A DNA stretch of 64,000 nucleotides from Myroides phaeus (GCF_009799805.1 NZ_CP047050.1:2060001-2124000), one strand, 5' to 3'; counted from the stretch's first letter, positions 27,582 to 36,321 are shown. Translations and numbers: made by a program. The notes: a model not told the origin generated them from the sequence alone.

Positions 27582-28190
27582 ATGCAAAATATCTTAAACC
27601 AAATATTACAGGAACCTGTGTTACACGGAAAGTGGTTAAACACACTATCTTATTTAGAAAACGTAGGGGCTCGTAAAATCTCTGCTTGTGAAGACAGCAA
27701 TAGCGTGAATCTTATTCAGTTAAAACACGCCGCAGAGGAACACCGCCACGCTTTTTACTTAAAAAAGCAAATTAGCAAAGCGGTAGCAGACGGATTTACA
27801 ACGTATGCAGATGAGTGGTTATTGGCGCCATCACAAACAAGAAGATACCTGAATTTATTGGATTTACACACCTCTCGTTACTTGAGAAACGAACTGCAAT
27901 TAGCGGGTCGTAACCTAATTGATATCGCTTATTTGTACGTTACTTACGCCATTGAAGTAAGAGCAGACTACCTGTATCCGGTTTATCAAGAAGTATTGAC
28001 AAACCACAAAAGCAAGGTGATGGTGAAGTCAATCATCGTAGAAGAAGAAGGACATTTAGAAGAGATGATTGAACAATTAGAAGCTTTTTCTACGGATTGG
28101 GAAGTACACGCTAAGAAGATTTTAGAGATAGAAGATCGACTGTACAATCAGTGGATCAATCAAGTAGCAACAGAAATAAATCGTGGATAG
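27582..28190 (+). CDS. Ferritin-like diiron protein in the biotin operon
   Basis: This is a 202-residue all-helical protein. The spacing of acidic and His residues gives a complete four-helix diiron set: Glu26, Glu53-x-x-His56 (AEEHRHA), Glu125 (YAIEVRA) and Glu155-x-x-His158 (EEEGHLEEM). Its gene overlaps bioF by 8 nt, indicating translational coupling and a linked function. Diiron proteins of this shape act as oxygenases, oxidases or iron stores. A role in making or trimming the pimeloyl precursor is attractive but purely inferred. I do not recognise a named family. Confidence 0.7.
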   Translation: MQNILNQILQEPVLHGKWLNTLSYLENVGARKISACEDSNSVNLIQLKHAAEEHRHAFYLKKQISKAVADGFTTYADEWLLAPSQTRRYLNLLDLHTSRYLRNELQLAGRNLIDIAYLYVTYAIEVRADYLYPVYQEVLTNHKSKVMVKSIIVEEEGHLEEMIEQLEAFSTDWEVHAKKILEIEDRLYNQWINQVATEINRG

Positions 28191-29301
28191 TCCGCTCGCT
28201 ATTCTCTCTTTAGCAGAATTGACCACTCGACGAGAACAAGGTAATCTGCGACAGCTGAAGCAGCGCAAAGAGGGAATAGACTTTTACTCCAACGACTACT
28301 TGGGATTGGCCAGAAATGAAGCGTTTTTACAACAAATACAACAAGCAGTTTTAGCAGAAGGCAACTTGCTAAGTGGCGCAACAGGTTCCCGCTTAATCAG
28401 TGGAAACTCGCCTTGTTTTGTTGCCGTTGAGCACCAATTAGCACAACATCACCAAGTAGAAAGTGCCCTGTTATTTCCCTCTGGTTACAACGCCAACGCA
28501 ACCATATTATCCACTTTTGCCAAAAAAGGAGATACCATTATCGTCGATGAGTTGAGTCATCGGTCTATCATAGACGGTTGTCGATTGAGCTTTGCAGACA
28601 AAAGAAGGTTTAAACACAACGACTTAGCCGACTTAGAAAAGAAGTTACAAATAGGCAGAGGCAATGTGTTTGTCTATGTTGAAAGCCTATATTCAATGGA
28701 TGGCGACTTTGCACCGTTGCAAGAAATATGGGCGTTAACCCAACAATACAAGGCCCATTTAATCGTAGATGAAGCCCATACCTTTGGCGTGTTTGGCTTG
28801 GGATTAGTACATCGTGCTAATTTGCAAAATAAGGTATTTGCCACCGTGGTTACTTACGGCAAGGCCATGGGGCAACACGGTGCTTGTGTGTTAGCTAAAC
28901 AATGGGTGAAGGACTATTTAATCAACTTCAGTTCGTCTTTTATATACAGCACTGGATTACCTGATTTGTTTGCTAAAAGCTTGGCTATTGGGTATGAATT
29001 TATCCTTGAAAACAAGGACTTACAACAAACGTTACAACACAATATCACCTTGTTTAGAAGTGGTGTTCAATCTACTCTATCCGATGCGAGTAGTCCGATA
29101 CAAGTGGTTCTTTTTAGCGATAATCAACAGCTCAAAACCTTTGTGAGTCAATTAGAACAACAAGGTATCAATGCCTTTGCCGTGATGAGTCCGACTGTAG
29201 CCCAAGGAAAAGAGCGCATTCGCCTTTGTATCCACAGTTTTAATACCCCAAGTGACATAGAACAACTTGTGTGTGCATTGCAACAAGTAAATAAAAAATA
29301 G
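28183..29301 (+). CDS. bioF: 8-amino-7-oxononanoate synthase
   Basis: This PLP enzyme joins pimeloyl-ACP (or -CoA) and L-alanine in biotin synthesis. The alpha-oxoamine synthase signatures are present: FYSNDYLGLARN, GSRLISGNS, DEAHTFGVFG and the PLP-Lys region TYGKAMGQHGA. At 372 residues it is full length. It starts with GTG inside the preceding gene (8-nt overlap) and bioD follows after 4 bp. bioA, bioB and bioC are not in this window. Confidence 0.92.
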   Translation: MDSPLAILSLAELTTRREQGNLRQLKQRKEGIDFYSNDYLGLARNEAFLQQIQQAVLAEGNLLSGATGSRLISGNSPCFVAVEHQLAQHHQVESALLFPSGYNANATILSTFAKKGDTIIVDELSHRSIIDGCRLSFADKRRFKHNDLADLEKKLQIGRGNVFVYVESLYSMDGDFAPLQEIWALTQQYKAHLIVDEAHTFGVFGLGLVHRANLQNKVFATVVTYGKAMGQHGACVLAKQWVKDYLINFSSSFIYSTGLPDLFAKSLAIGYEFILENKDLQQTLQHNITLFRSGVQSTLSDASSPIQVVLFSDNQQLKTFVSQLEQQGINAFAVMSPTVAQGKERIRLCIHSFNTPSDIEQLVCALQQVNKK

Positions 29302-29305
29302 AGAA

Positions 29306-29914
29306 ATGAAACAACAATTATTTATAACCGGAATAGGAACAGAAATTGGAAAAACAGTAGTTAGTGCTGCCTTTGTACAGCGATTTCAAGCTGATTATTG
29401 GAAACCCGTACAATCAGGAGATTTACACTTAACTGACACAGAAAAAGTAAGTAAGTTAGTAGATTCGCATTTAGTGGCACATCCGGAGAGTTACCGATTT
29501 GAACTAGCAGCCTCACCCCATAAGTCGGCTCGAAAAGAAGGAGTAACGATAGAAGACAGTAAGATTCAACTCCCTCAAACAGCAAACAACCTAATCGTAG
29601 AAGGAGCAGGAGGATTATATGTTCCAATGGCAAAAGGGTACTATATGATTGACTTGATTCAGCGATTAGCCTTACCAACAGTGCTTGTGGTACGCAATTA
29701 TTTAGGTTGTATCAACCATGCTATTTTGTCGATAGAAGCCTTAAAAGTGCGACATATTCCAATAGCGTATTTGGTGTTAAACGGCGAGTTTGATTCAGAT
29801 ACCTACGATGCGATAGTGGAGAATATAGACAGTACAACCCAAATAGTTCGTTTACCCGAATTAACAGAAGTTAATGCAGCAGAGATAAAAAAAATTAGTC
29901 AGTATATTAAGTAG
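29306..29914 (+). CDS. bioD: Dethiobiotin synthetase
   Basis: The enzyme carboxylates 7,8-diaminopelargonate to dethiobiotin using ATP. The P-loop reads GIGTEIGKTVVSAA near residue 8. The substrate-binding WKPVQSGD follows at ~35, then VEGAGGLYVP near 100. The 202 residues are full length. It is the last gene of the biotin unit; the SMR gene follows after about 80 bp. Confidence 0.92.
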   Translation: MKQQLFITGIGTEIGKTVVSAAFVQRFQADYWKPVQSGDLHLTDTEKVSKLVDSHLVAHPESYRFELAASPHKSARKEGVTIEDSKIQLPQTANNLIVEGAGGLYVPMAKGYYMIDLIQRLALPTVLVVRNYLGCINHAILSIEALKVRHIPIAYLVLNGEFDSDTYDAIVENIDSTTQIVRLPELTEVNAAEIKKISQYIK

Positions 29915-29994
29915 ATAGCAAAAAAAAGTACTTCAAAGTATTCAAAATTGAGATATATTATTCAAATTTGCAGTCTAATTTTTTAAACAATAAA

Positions 29995-30324
29995 ATGAAC
30001 TGGATTATTTTAATCATTGGAGGGCTATGTGAAGTAGCGTTTACTTATTGCTTAGGAAAAGCAAAAGATTCGGTAGGAACAGAAGCATTAGGATGGTATG
30101 CTGGTTTTTTAATTGCGTTAGTTTGTAGTATGGCAGCATTGATTAAGGCAGTACAATCACTTCCGTTAGGAACAGCTTATGCTGTTTGGACAGGGATTGG
30201 AGCAGTTGGAACAGTGTTGGTAGGTATCTTTGTTTTTAAAGATCCAGCTACATTTTGGCGAATGTTTTTTATTGCTACGTTGATTGGTTCAATCATTGGA
30301 TTGAAGTTCGTAGCAGCATCATAA
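29995..30324 (+). CDS. Small multidrug resistance protein, Gdx/SugE type
   Basis: This is a four-helix SMR transporter of 109 residues. The membrane Glu that carries protons lies in GGLCEVAFTY (residue ~13). The GTAYAVWTGIGAVG signature after SLPLG is that of Gdx/SugE guanidinium exporters rather than EmrE (which has IAYAIWSG). I chose the ATG at 29995; an upstream TTG would add nine residues without support. No guanidine riboswitch is recognisable in the 80 bp before it. It ends at a strong terminator. Confidence 0.85.
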   Translation: MNWIILIIGGLCEVAFTYCLGKAKDSVGTEALGWYAGFLIALVCSMAALIKAVQSLPLGTAYAVWTGIGAVGTVLVGIFVFKDPATFWRMFFIATLIGSIIGLKFVAAS

Positions 30325-30377
30325 GTGTTAAAACTTCCCTTTTTTAAGAAAGGTAAACTTATATTAGAAGTATAATT

Positions 30378-30413
30378 AAAGGCATAACGAGGCAACTTGT
30401 TATGCCTTTTTTT
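30378..30413 (+). terminator. Terminator after the SMR gene
   Basis: An 11-bp perfect stem (AAAGGCATAAC / GTTATGCCTTT) with a 10-nt loop is followed by a T-run. Confidence 0.85.
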
Positions 30414-31034
30414 ATACCTGTAAATAAAGTAGTTTCAATGCTTGTAAGAAGTTGTAAATAAGTGTTTTATGGTAATTTGTGTAGAATAGGATAAATAGGA
30501 AGTTCTTTAATTTTAAGTCGCTTTAAGTAAACTTTTAGAATGGTTACATTCGTAAAAAATATAAGCAGATCGTTTTCAAGTTTGCCTATTAGTTATTTGA
30601 TTAGCATACAGTTGTGAGTTGTGTAAGAGGTATTTCACCTATTTGTGTATTTCTTGAAAGCGGTATAAAATAGACGTGTTTTTATAAAGCGATTTATGAT
30701 ATAAATAAGCTGTTTCTATTAATAGAAAGTAAGCTATTAATTGATTAAAAATTGGATAGGTAGACAAATATAAAGGCTGAGTTTTGTTTGATATCAGTTG
30801 TTTTTACGGAGAGTATAGTAAGGAAACTTATTATACTCTTTTTTTGTTGGTAGGGTTTGGTTTTTTAATGTATTGCGAATTTTGTAACTTACAAACTACT
30901 AAAGGTTAGTTAGTTGATTTTTTTGGTCTGGCGTAAAGAATTACTTAACCTATGTTAAGCTGTATTATTAGAAGGATGAGTAACTTTACACTTGTAGAAA
31001 TAAGAGAATCATCAACTTTAAAAACGAAAGCGAT
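30414..31034. other. Intergenic region containing an orphan terminator
   Basis: About 620 bp without a credible ORF. A strong terminator lies at 30810-30846 although the previous gene already ended at its own terminator about 400 bp earlier. The stretch between them may encode a small RNA. No perfect plus-strand TAnnTTTG box was found; CAAGTTTG near 30578 is one mismatch off. A minus-strand TATATTTG is at 30765-30772. Confidence 0.5.
30810..30846 (+). terminator. Orphan rho-independent terminator
   Basis: The 13-bp stem AGAGTATAGTAAG / CTTATTATACTCT (one G-U) with a GAAA loop is followed by seven or more T. No gene precedes it on this strand after the SMR terminator. Confidence 0.75.
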
Positions 31035-31952
31035 ATGTCAAATATAAGTTTAGTGATAGAAGAACGTGCAGCGAGTATTGGAAACTTTTTAGTGGGTAGG
31101 TTATTGCCGTTTAGACAAAAGCGAATGGTAGGACCTTTTGCGTTTATTGACCACATGGGACCAATTGGTGTAGCTGAACACGATAATTTAGACGTTGATC
31201 CACATCCACATATAGGCTTATCTACGCTGACTTACTTGTTTGAAGGAGAGATTATGCACCGCGATAGCATTGGTAGTGTAGAACGCATTACACCCGGTGC
31301 GGTGAATTGGATGACAGCAGGGAAAGGAGTGGTGCACTCTGAGCGTATGCCAGAGGATATAAGAATAAATAAACCAGATACAATATTACACGGATTACAA
31401 ATATGGATTGCGTTGCCTAAGGAATTAGAGCAAACAGACCCTTCTTTTGTACACATAGCAGCAGATAAGTTGCCAAGTTGGGAAGAAAATGGGGTTTCGT
31501 ACAAGCTAATTGCCGGAGAAGCGTTAGGACGCAAATCCGCAGTACCCGTTTATAGTCCGCTTTACTTCATCGAAATCAAGAGTAAAGAGCGTGCGAAAGT
31601 AAATATTGGAGCCGGACTTTTTGGTGAGGCAGCGATGTATATCTTAGAAGGGGGAGTGCATAGTGATACAAATTACTATGAACCAAAGCAGATTTTGGTA
31701 GCACAAGACAGTACACTATGTGAGTTTGAAATGGAAGCCAATACAACAGTGTATATTTTTGGAGGAGAGCCAATGGCAGAAGAAAGGTTCTTGTTGTGGA
31801 ATTTTTTATCACACGATGGAGAGCGTTTACAACAAGCGAAAGAAGATTGGATTAACCAAAACCACGAGGTATTCCCTTTAATTCCTGGAGATGATAAAAG
31901 TTATGTACCGTTTCCGGAACCGATGAAAGGATTAAAAACTAAATTAAAATAA
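31035..31952 (+). CDS. Pirin family protein
   Basis: This is a 305-residue bicupin. The N-terminal cupin has the metal-binding set seen in pirins: FIDHMGP, DPHPHIGLSTLTYLFEGEIMHRDS and a Glu/His-rich APGxxNWMTAG-like block (TPGAVNWMTAGKGVVHSE). The C-terminal cupin is degenerate. Bacterial pirins are variously quercetinases or redox-linked regulators, and the activity cannot be read here. It is followed after 10 bp by osmC-like and small GNAT genes, so the three form an operon that may respond to oxidative stress. Confidence 0.88.
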   Translation: MSNISLVIEERAASIGNFLVGRLLPFRQKRMVGPFAFIDHMGPIGVAEHDNLDVDPHPHIGLSTLTYLFEGEIMHRDSIGSVERITPGAVNWMTAGKGVVHSERMPEDIRINKPDTILHGLQIWIALPKELEQTDPSFVHIAADKLPSWEENGVSYKLIAGEALGRKSAVPVYSPLYFIEIKSKERAKVNIGAGLFGEAAMYILEGGVHSDTNYYEPKQILVAQDSTLCEFEMEANTTVYIFGGEPMAEERFLLWNFLSHDGERLQQAKEDWINQNHEVFPLIPGDDKSYVPFPEPMKGLKTKLK

Positions 31953-31962
31953 TATAAGAACT

Positions 31963-32352
31963 ATGGACGTGAATGTTAAAGCAAGATTAGGTAAAGAATT
32001 GTACTACACAGAAGTTACCGCAGGAAATAATACATTAATTACAGATGAGCCAACAAGTTTAGGAGGAGGAGATAAAGGGTTTAATCCTTTTGAAATATTA
32101 GCTACCTCATTGGCGAGTTGTACTGCGGCTACTTTAAAAATGTATATGGACAGAAAGCAGTGGGTTGTAGATGAGATTGTAGTTGATGTAGAGGTAATTA
32201 GAGAAACAGAGCGCACTGTATTCAATAGAAAAGTATCGTTTGTAGGAGGAAATCTAACAGAAGACGAAAACAAACGCTTGAAAATTATAGCAGATAAATG
32301 TCCTGTTCACAAGGCATTAATGGGAGATGTAGTTGTTAATACAGAATTTTAA
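31963..32352 (+). CDS. OsmC family peroxiredoxin-like protein
   Basis: This is a 129-residue OsmC/Ohr fold. The two redox Cys are in ATSLASCTAATLKMY (~52) and DKCPVHKAL (~117), the standard pair for hydroperoxide reduction. The GGGDKGFNPFEILATSLASC context matches the YhfA/OsmC-like subgroup rather than Ohr proper. It lies 10 bp after pirin and 12 bp before the small GNAT. Confidence 0.88.
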   Translation: MDVNVKARLGKELYYTEVTAGNNTLITDEPTSLGGGDKGFNPFEILATSLASCTAATLKMYMDRKQWVVDEIVVDVEVIRETERTVFNRKVSFVGGNLTEDENKRLKIIADKCPVHKALMGDVVVNTEF

Positions 32353-32364
32353 TAGAACATAATT

Positions 32365-32652
32365 ATGGTGGTAAAACATACAGCACATGGCAGTAAAGGT
32401 GTATTTACGGCTATGAAAGACGGAAAGAAAGCAGGAGAAATGACGTATTCTATGGCAGGAACAGACAAGATGATTGTAGACCATACCGAAGTAGATGAAG
32501 CGTTTAAAGGAATGGGTGTAGGTAAGCAATTGTTAGTAGAAGGGGTGGTAGCTTATGCCCGTGAAAACAAGATTAAAGTATTGCCATTATGTCCGTTTGC
32601 CTCAGCTGCATTTAAAAAGATGAGTGCCGAAATAGGAGATGTGTTAGCTTAA
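32365..32652 (+). CDS. Small GNAT-like (YjdJ/Gcn5-related) N-acetyltransferase
   Basis: The 95-residue minimal GNAT contains MTYSMAGTDKMIVDHTEVDEAFKG and GMGVGKQLLVEGVVAYARE (acetyl-CoA loop), and ends LPLCPFASAAFKK with the Cys-Pro typical of the compact YjdJ-type family. It is the third gene of the pirin-OsmC unit. Possible substrates are unknown. Confidence 0.82.
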   Translation: MVVKHTAHGSKGVFTAMKDGKKAGEMTYSMAGTDKMIVDHTEVDEAFKGMGVGKQLLVEGVVAYARENKIKVLPLCPFASAAFKKMSAEIGDVLA

Positions 32653-32737
32653 GCAATAGATTAGTAAATCGCAGGTTTGTAAAATAGTGTTAATGCTAAA
32701 AAAAGCTGCTTTAAAATAATAATAAACACTTGCGCTA

Positions 32738-32771
32738 TTGCCTGTAAACCATTTTGTTTTTCCTACCTTTG
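32738..32771 (+). promoter_or_regulatory. Promoter of the 353-residue unknown gene
   Basis: TACCTTTG (32764-32771) is a perfect -7 box 26 bp upstream of the ATG. TTG lies 23 bp upstream of it, at the long end of the accepted spacing. Confidence 0.5.
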
Positions 32772-32797
32772 TCGGGAATTAAAACTATTAATTTTAT

Positions 32798-33859
32798 ATG
32801 AACGAGAAAACGCCTTTTGGTTTAATAACCACAATAGAAGTACCTTTCGCTTTAAGTGCAAAAGGAAGCTGTTGGAGTAAAGAAGGATTGTTAGTAGCTA
32901 ATTATGTTTACACAGAAGAAGGGGCTGAAAGTCCGTATGACTTGGTGTACACGATTATTAGTGAGGAAGGAGATTTAAAAGATAGTAAGGAAGATAAAGG
33001 AGTTCTACCAACTTTATTTTTAAGTCCGTCTAATGAAAACTACGCATCAGTAGTATCATTAGAAGATGAAAGTGAGCAGACTATTTCATTCCCTATTTTC
33101 AATAAAGAGAGCAAAGGATTAAAAGGAAGTAAGTCTTTCAATGGTAGATTTGTAGGGTGTACAGCAAATCATTCTCTATTCTATGACGTAGATATTTGGA
33201 GCGATAAACAAGCAGATACAATGATTGTTTTAGCATACGAGAATGACGTTTTAGTATCAGAGAAAAAAGTAGCTATTCCCTTTCCAAAAGACAATAAGAT
33301 ATGTGTTGTTAATGGAGAAATTCACTTGATTACAGAAGTAGAAGAAGGGTGGTTACACCGTCAGATAGATGAAAACGGAGTTGAATTAAGACGCAGAGTG
33401 TTAGAGTTTGACTTTCCATTTGTACACGAGGCATTAAACTTATCGTTTGACAAGAACTCATACTTGTTATGTGAAGAAAACGGGGAGATTGGTATCGTAG
33501 AGATTGACAGCGAAGGAGAAGGTATGTACGGTGATTTGTACAATATCGGTGATGAGTTCTTTGGAACTTGGCATCCACAACGCATCAATGAGAATACAAA
33601 TGCTGTTCAGTTTACAACGGAATTCGGTAACGGATGGTTAGTAATCAAAAATGATGACTTGGTAGAATTGTTCTACAACAAAAACAAAAAAGGGTATCAA
33701 AACCTATTGACTAAAGAGGTATTGACAATTGACAATAACGATTTAGTATTGTCAGGAATCAGTCCGATTGCAGAAGATAAGTTCGGTATTGTGTTTTACC
33801 CACGTAAACAAAGAAAAGAGGCTTATAACAAGTTATTTGTGTTGCAACACCAGATATAA
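32798..33859 (+). CDS. Soluble beta-rich protein of unknown function
   Basis: The 353-residue acidic protein has no signal peptide. It is built of short beta-strands with repeated turn motifs (EDESEQTISFPIFNKESKG, CEENGEIGIVEIDSEGEG, TEFGNGWLVIKNDDLVELF), suggestive of a propeller-like fold. No catalytic residue pattern is recognised. It has its own promoter. Its terminator lies inside the upstream copy of the 64-bp direct repeat. Genes of this sort often sit among accessory immunity-like genes, but that is inference. Confidence 0.7.
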   Translation: MNEKTPFGLITTIEVPFALSAKGSCWSKEGLLVANYVYTEEGAESPYDLVYTIISEEGDLKDSKEDKGVLPTLFLSPSNENYASVVSLEDESEQTISFPIFNKESKGLKGSKSFNGRFVGCTANHSLFYDVDIWSDKQADTMIVLAYENDVLVSEKKVAIPFPKDNKICVVNGEIHLITEVEEGWLHRQIDENGVELRRRVLEFDFPFVHEALNLSFDKNSYLLCEENGEIGIVEIDSEGEGMYGDLYNIGDEFFGTWHPQRINENTNAVQFTTEFGNGWLVIKNDDLVELFYNKNKKGYQNLLTKEVLTIDNNDLVLSGISPIAEDKFGIVFYPRKQRKEAYNKLFVLQHQI

Positions 33860-33869
33860 TTGTAAAAGC

Positions 33870-33934
33870 GATTCAATATTAAAAAGACAGGTTATGTATA
33901 TAGCCTGTCTTTTTTTTATGTCCTTTAGGGAGTA
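33870..33934 (+). repeat. Upstream copy of a ~64-bp direct repeat containing a terminator
   Basis: This copy matches 36322-36385 at all but two substitutions and one T-run length change. It starts GATTCAATAT and ends CTTTAGGGAGTA. It includes the terminator stem AAAAAGACAGG / CCTGTCTTTTT. The pair flanks a ~2.4-kb segment. Confidence 0.9.
33881..33917 (+). terminator. Terminator within the upstream repeat copy
   Basis: The 11-bp stem AAAAAGACAGG / CCTGTCTTTTT with a 12-nt loop and T-run closes the 353-residue unknown gene. Confidence 0.85.
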
Positions 33935-34027
33935 TAATATTAGAATGAATATAACATCTTCATTAATTAAAGAATAGGTTTTAAAGTACTGTTATTATTG
34001 GCTTCTTTGATACTTGTTTCACACAAA

Positions 34028-34097
34028 TACCACACAAGTACCAGACACCTTCGGGAAAAAGGCTATTTTTCCGAGCCTCTATGGTACTTGTGTGGTA
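34028..34097. repeat. 70-bp palindromic element (REP/MITE-like hairpin)
   Basis: The arms TACCACACAAGTACCA and TGGTACTTGTGTGGTA are 16-bp perfect inverted repeats. The 38-nt centre itself contains a CGG(G)AAAAA / TTTTTCCG hairpin. The left arm overlaps a tandem duplication (ACACAAATACC, ACACAAGTACC). The centre AGACA can pair with TGTCT just outside the right arm. No T-run follows, so it is not an ordinary terminator. The rest of 33935-34335 holds nothing else that I recognise. Confidence 0.75.
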
Positions 34098-34335
34098 GAT
34101 GTCTCGAACAAGGTACGTTTAAAACTACACTCTGGTATGTACATTATTGCAATCCCAATTCTATGTCATATATTTTAAATCTTCGCATATTCTGTTTTTG
34201 ATAGAAAGGGGATGTTGGAGCTTCGTTTTTAACTTTTGTTTCTAATCTAAATCCGCTTGTTATTTGACACTTTACAGAAGTATAGACTAAACGGGAGATA
34301 AACTCGTTTATAAATCATAATCAAACACAACAAGT

Positions 34336-35499
34336 ATGAAAAATATGTTCACTTGGTTCATCACAGTATTTCTATATTGTGTGATAGCCAATGCACAAGC
34401 CTTACTCACACCAGAGTTGATAACAAACATTGGTAGTAGAGTTCCTTTAGAAACGAGGGTATTGGCATTAGGAGATCCCACACATCAAGAATCAACAATA
34501 ACAAAACATCGCATCGCTTTAATCAAACAGTTAGTTTTAGAAGAAGGTTATAAGATTATTGCCCTTGAGGGAAATTTATATGAATTATATAGTGCCTATC
34601 AAGCATTTTTAAGTACACAAGATGTTTCCCTTTATGACAGGGCTATGTATTCACAACTTAATGCTACAGAGATGGATGAGTTGTATTATTTTGTACAACA
34701 ACAAAATGAGCAAGGAAATAAAGTAAAGTTAGTAGGATTTGATGGCGCATTATCAGGAACAACACTATCACATTGCATAGAAAGGAAGCTTGTAGAAGTA
34801 AACACTTTGTCTGCGATTGAAAAAGAGAGCTTTGTAAATGCGATTGAAAAAGCGAGTATAAGTAATCTAAGCGTTTTATTTCGCAATAATAAAAAGATAA
34901 AATCAACTATTGTATCATACAGTGAGCAAGTGCTTGAACAGTTTGTTGTACATACAGATGACGATGCTTTTTTTGCTCAAACCCTGGCTAATTTTATAGC
35001 TATGTACAAAGAAGATAGTAGCGATATTTCGAATAGTAGAGATGTGGTGATGGCTTCAAATGTAAAGTTTTTATTTGACCATTATGCTGATGAAAAAATA
35101 GTGTTGTTTGGATCCTCTACCCATTTTATAAAATCACCTAAGAGCATTAAAACTACCTTTTTTCAAAATAATAGGATTACATTAGGGATGTTGTTAGCAC
35201 AATCAATAGGTGATAAATATGCTTTTATAGCCTATAGTGCGTTGTCTGGAGAGAAGTTTTCAATGTTTAAAAAAGCAGTACCATTATCTGATGTTGCTGT
35301 TAATGCAATAGAAGAACAATATTTAGCCATCTCTGATTCGGCTGTTTTTTTATCTAAAAACGAACAAGAGGCAGGAGGATTAATGTATTGTAGAATGTTA
35401 GGACATTCTTTTGTAGAGATGAATTTATGGGAGGTGGTAGATGGACTTGTATTGATTAAAGACGTAAAACCATTTGTAATACGAAAAGGGAAAAAGTAA
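34336..35499 (+). CDS. Secreted erythromycin-esterase-like protein
   Basis: The 387-residue protein has a signal peptide ending IANAQA. The mature part matches the erythromycin esterase/succinoglycan-type fold: LGDPTHQESTITKHRIALIKQLV corresponds to the GExTHG.....R motif, followed by GYKIIALEG, NSRDVVMASNV and the His-containing FGSSTHFIKSP. In the family the first motif reads GExTHG; here the Glu is Asp and the Gly is Gln, so esterase activity is uncertain. Its stop overlaps the ATG of the next gene by 1 nt. Confidence 0.7.
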   Translation: MKNMFTWFITVFLYCVIANAQALLTPELITNIGSRVPLETRVLALGDPTHQESTITKHRIALIKQLVLEEGYKIIALEGNLYELYSAYQAFLSTQDVSLYDRAMYSQLNATEMDELYYFVQQQNEQGNKVKLVGFDGALSGTTLSHCIERKLVEVNTLSAIEKESFVNAIEKASISNLSVLFRNNKKIKSTIVSYSEQVLEQFVVHTDDDAFFAQTLANFIAMYKEDSSDISNSRDVVMASNVKFLFDHYADEKIVLFGSSTHFIKSPKSIKTTFFQNNRITLGMLLAQSIGDKYAFIAYSALSGEKFSMFKKAVPLSDVAVNAIEEQYLAISDSAVFLSKNEQEAGGLMYCRMLGHSFVEMNLWEVVDGLVLIKDVKPFVIRKGKK

Positions 35500-36320
35500 T
35501 GAGTAGATTGTACTTTGTATTTTATATAATGATAAGCACTTTTTTATTAGGGTGTAAAGAAAAGAAAGTACTAAAAACAGTACAAGAAAATCAAGAAGCT
35601 ATTATTCAAAAGCACGCAGTAAAGTGTGCGCATAAAATAAATTATTATGTGCGTATGAAAGACTACCAAGCTTGTTTGGATGCTGGTTTACAAAAAGACA
35701 GTACAATAGCATATTTATGGCAACAAAAAGGAATGCCTTATTTTAAAATAAAGAAATATGAGGTGGGAATGGAATATGTGGATAAAGCAGTATTGTATGA
35801 TAGAAAGCGATATTTGCCTTATAGAGCATTTCTTAAATGTATATTTTCCAAGACATACAAGGATGCAATTGCCGATTTTGAATCTTGTATAAATGAGTTT
35901 GGAGATAATTATGAGATGGATCACTCGTATTCTTTTTATATTGGGTTGTCTTATTTACAATTAGAACAATTTGAAAAAGCACAAGAATACTTTGTTAAAG
36001 CAGAACAAAAGGCATTACATGATTTTGGTGAACTACACCATACTTTGTGGTTTTATAAAGGAGTTGTCGCTATGGAACTACAGGAATATCAAAAGGCAAT
36101 TGAAGCTTATTCTTTTGCTATTGCAGAGTATCCTCAGTTTTCAGATGCTTATTATCATAAAGTATTTTGTATGTTTAAATTAGAAAATGAGTATACAGAG
36201 GAAATGAAAGAACTACTTGAAAAAGCAGCTATCTATAAGAGTCAAGGGTATTCTATTAATGAGGCAAATGCTTTATATGAAGAATATCCCTATCAAGTAA
36301 AAGAGTTTAGGTATCAGTAA
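35499..36320 (+). CDS. TPR lipoprotein
   Basis: The 273-residue protein has a lipobox LLGCKE (Cys ~19). At least three tetratricopeptide-like repeats follow (for example YSFYIGLSYLQLEQFEKAQEY, WFYKGVVAMELQEYQKAIEAY, AYYHKVFCMFKLENEY). The ATG overlaps the upstream stop (TAATG), so it is co-translated with the esterase-like protein, and the two probably act together in the envelope. Both lie inside the segment flanked by direct repeats. Confidence 0.75.
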   Translation: MSRLYFVFYIMISTFLLGCKEKKVLKTVQENQEAIIQKHAVKCAHKINYYVRMKDYQACLDAGLQKDSTIAYLWQQKGMPYFKIKKYEVGMEYVDKAVLYDRKRYLPYRAFLKCIFSKTYKDAIADFESCINEFGDNYEMDHSYSFYIGLSYLQLEQFEKAQEYFVKAEQKALHDFGELHHTLWFYKGVVAMELQEYQKAIEAYSFAIAEYPQFSDAYYHKVFCMFKLENEYTEEMKELLEKAAIYKSQGYSINEANALYEEYPYQVKEFRYQ

Positions 36321-36321
36321 T

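Noticed and set aside
29914..29994. Guanidine riboswitch before the Gdx/SugE-type gene
   Set aside because: The 80-bp gap is too short and shows no recognisable guanidine aptamer motif.
33998..34201. Possible 67-residue protein across the palindrome
   Set aside because: The frame reads through a perfect inverted repeat and has no domain or start context. The DNA structure explains it better.
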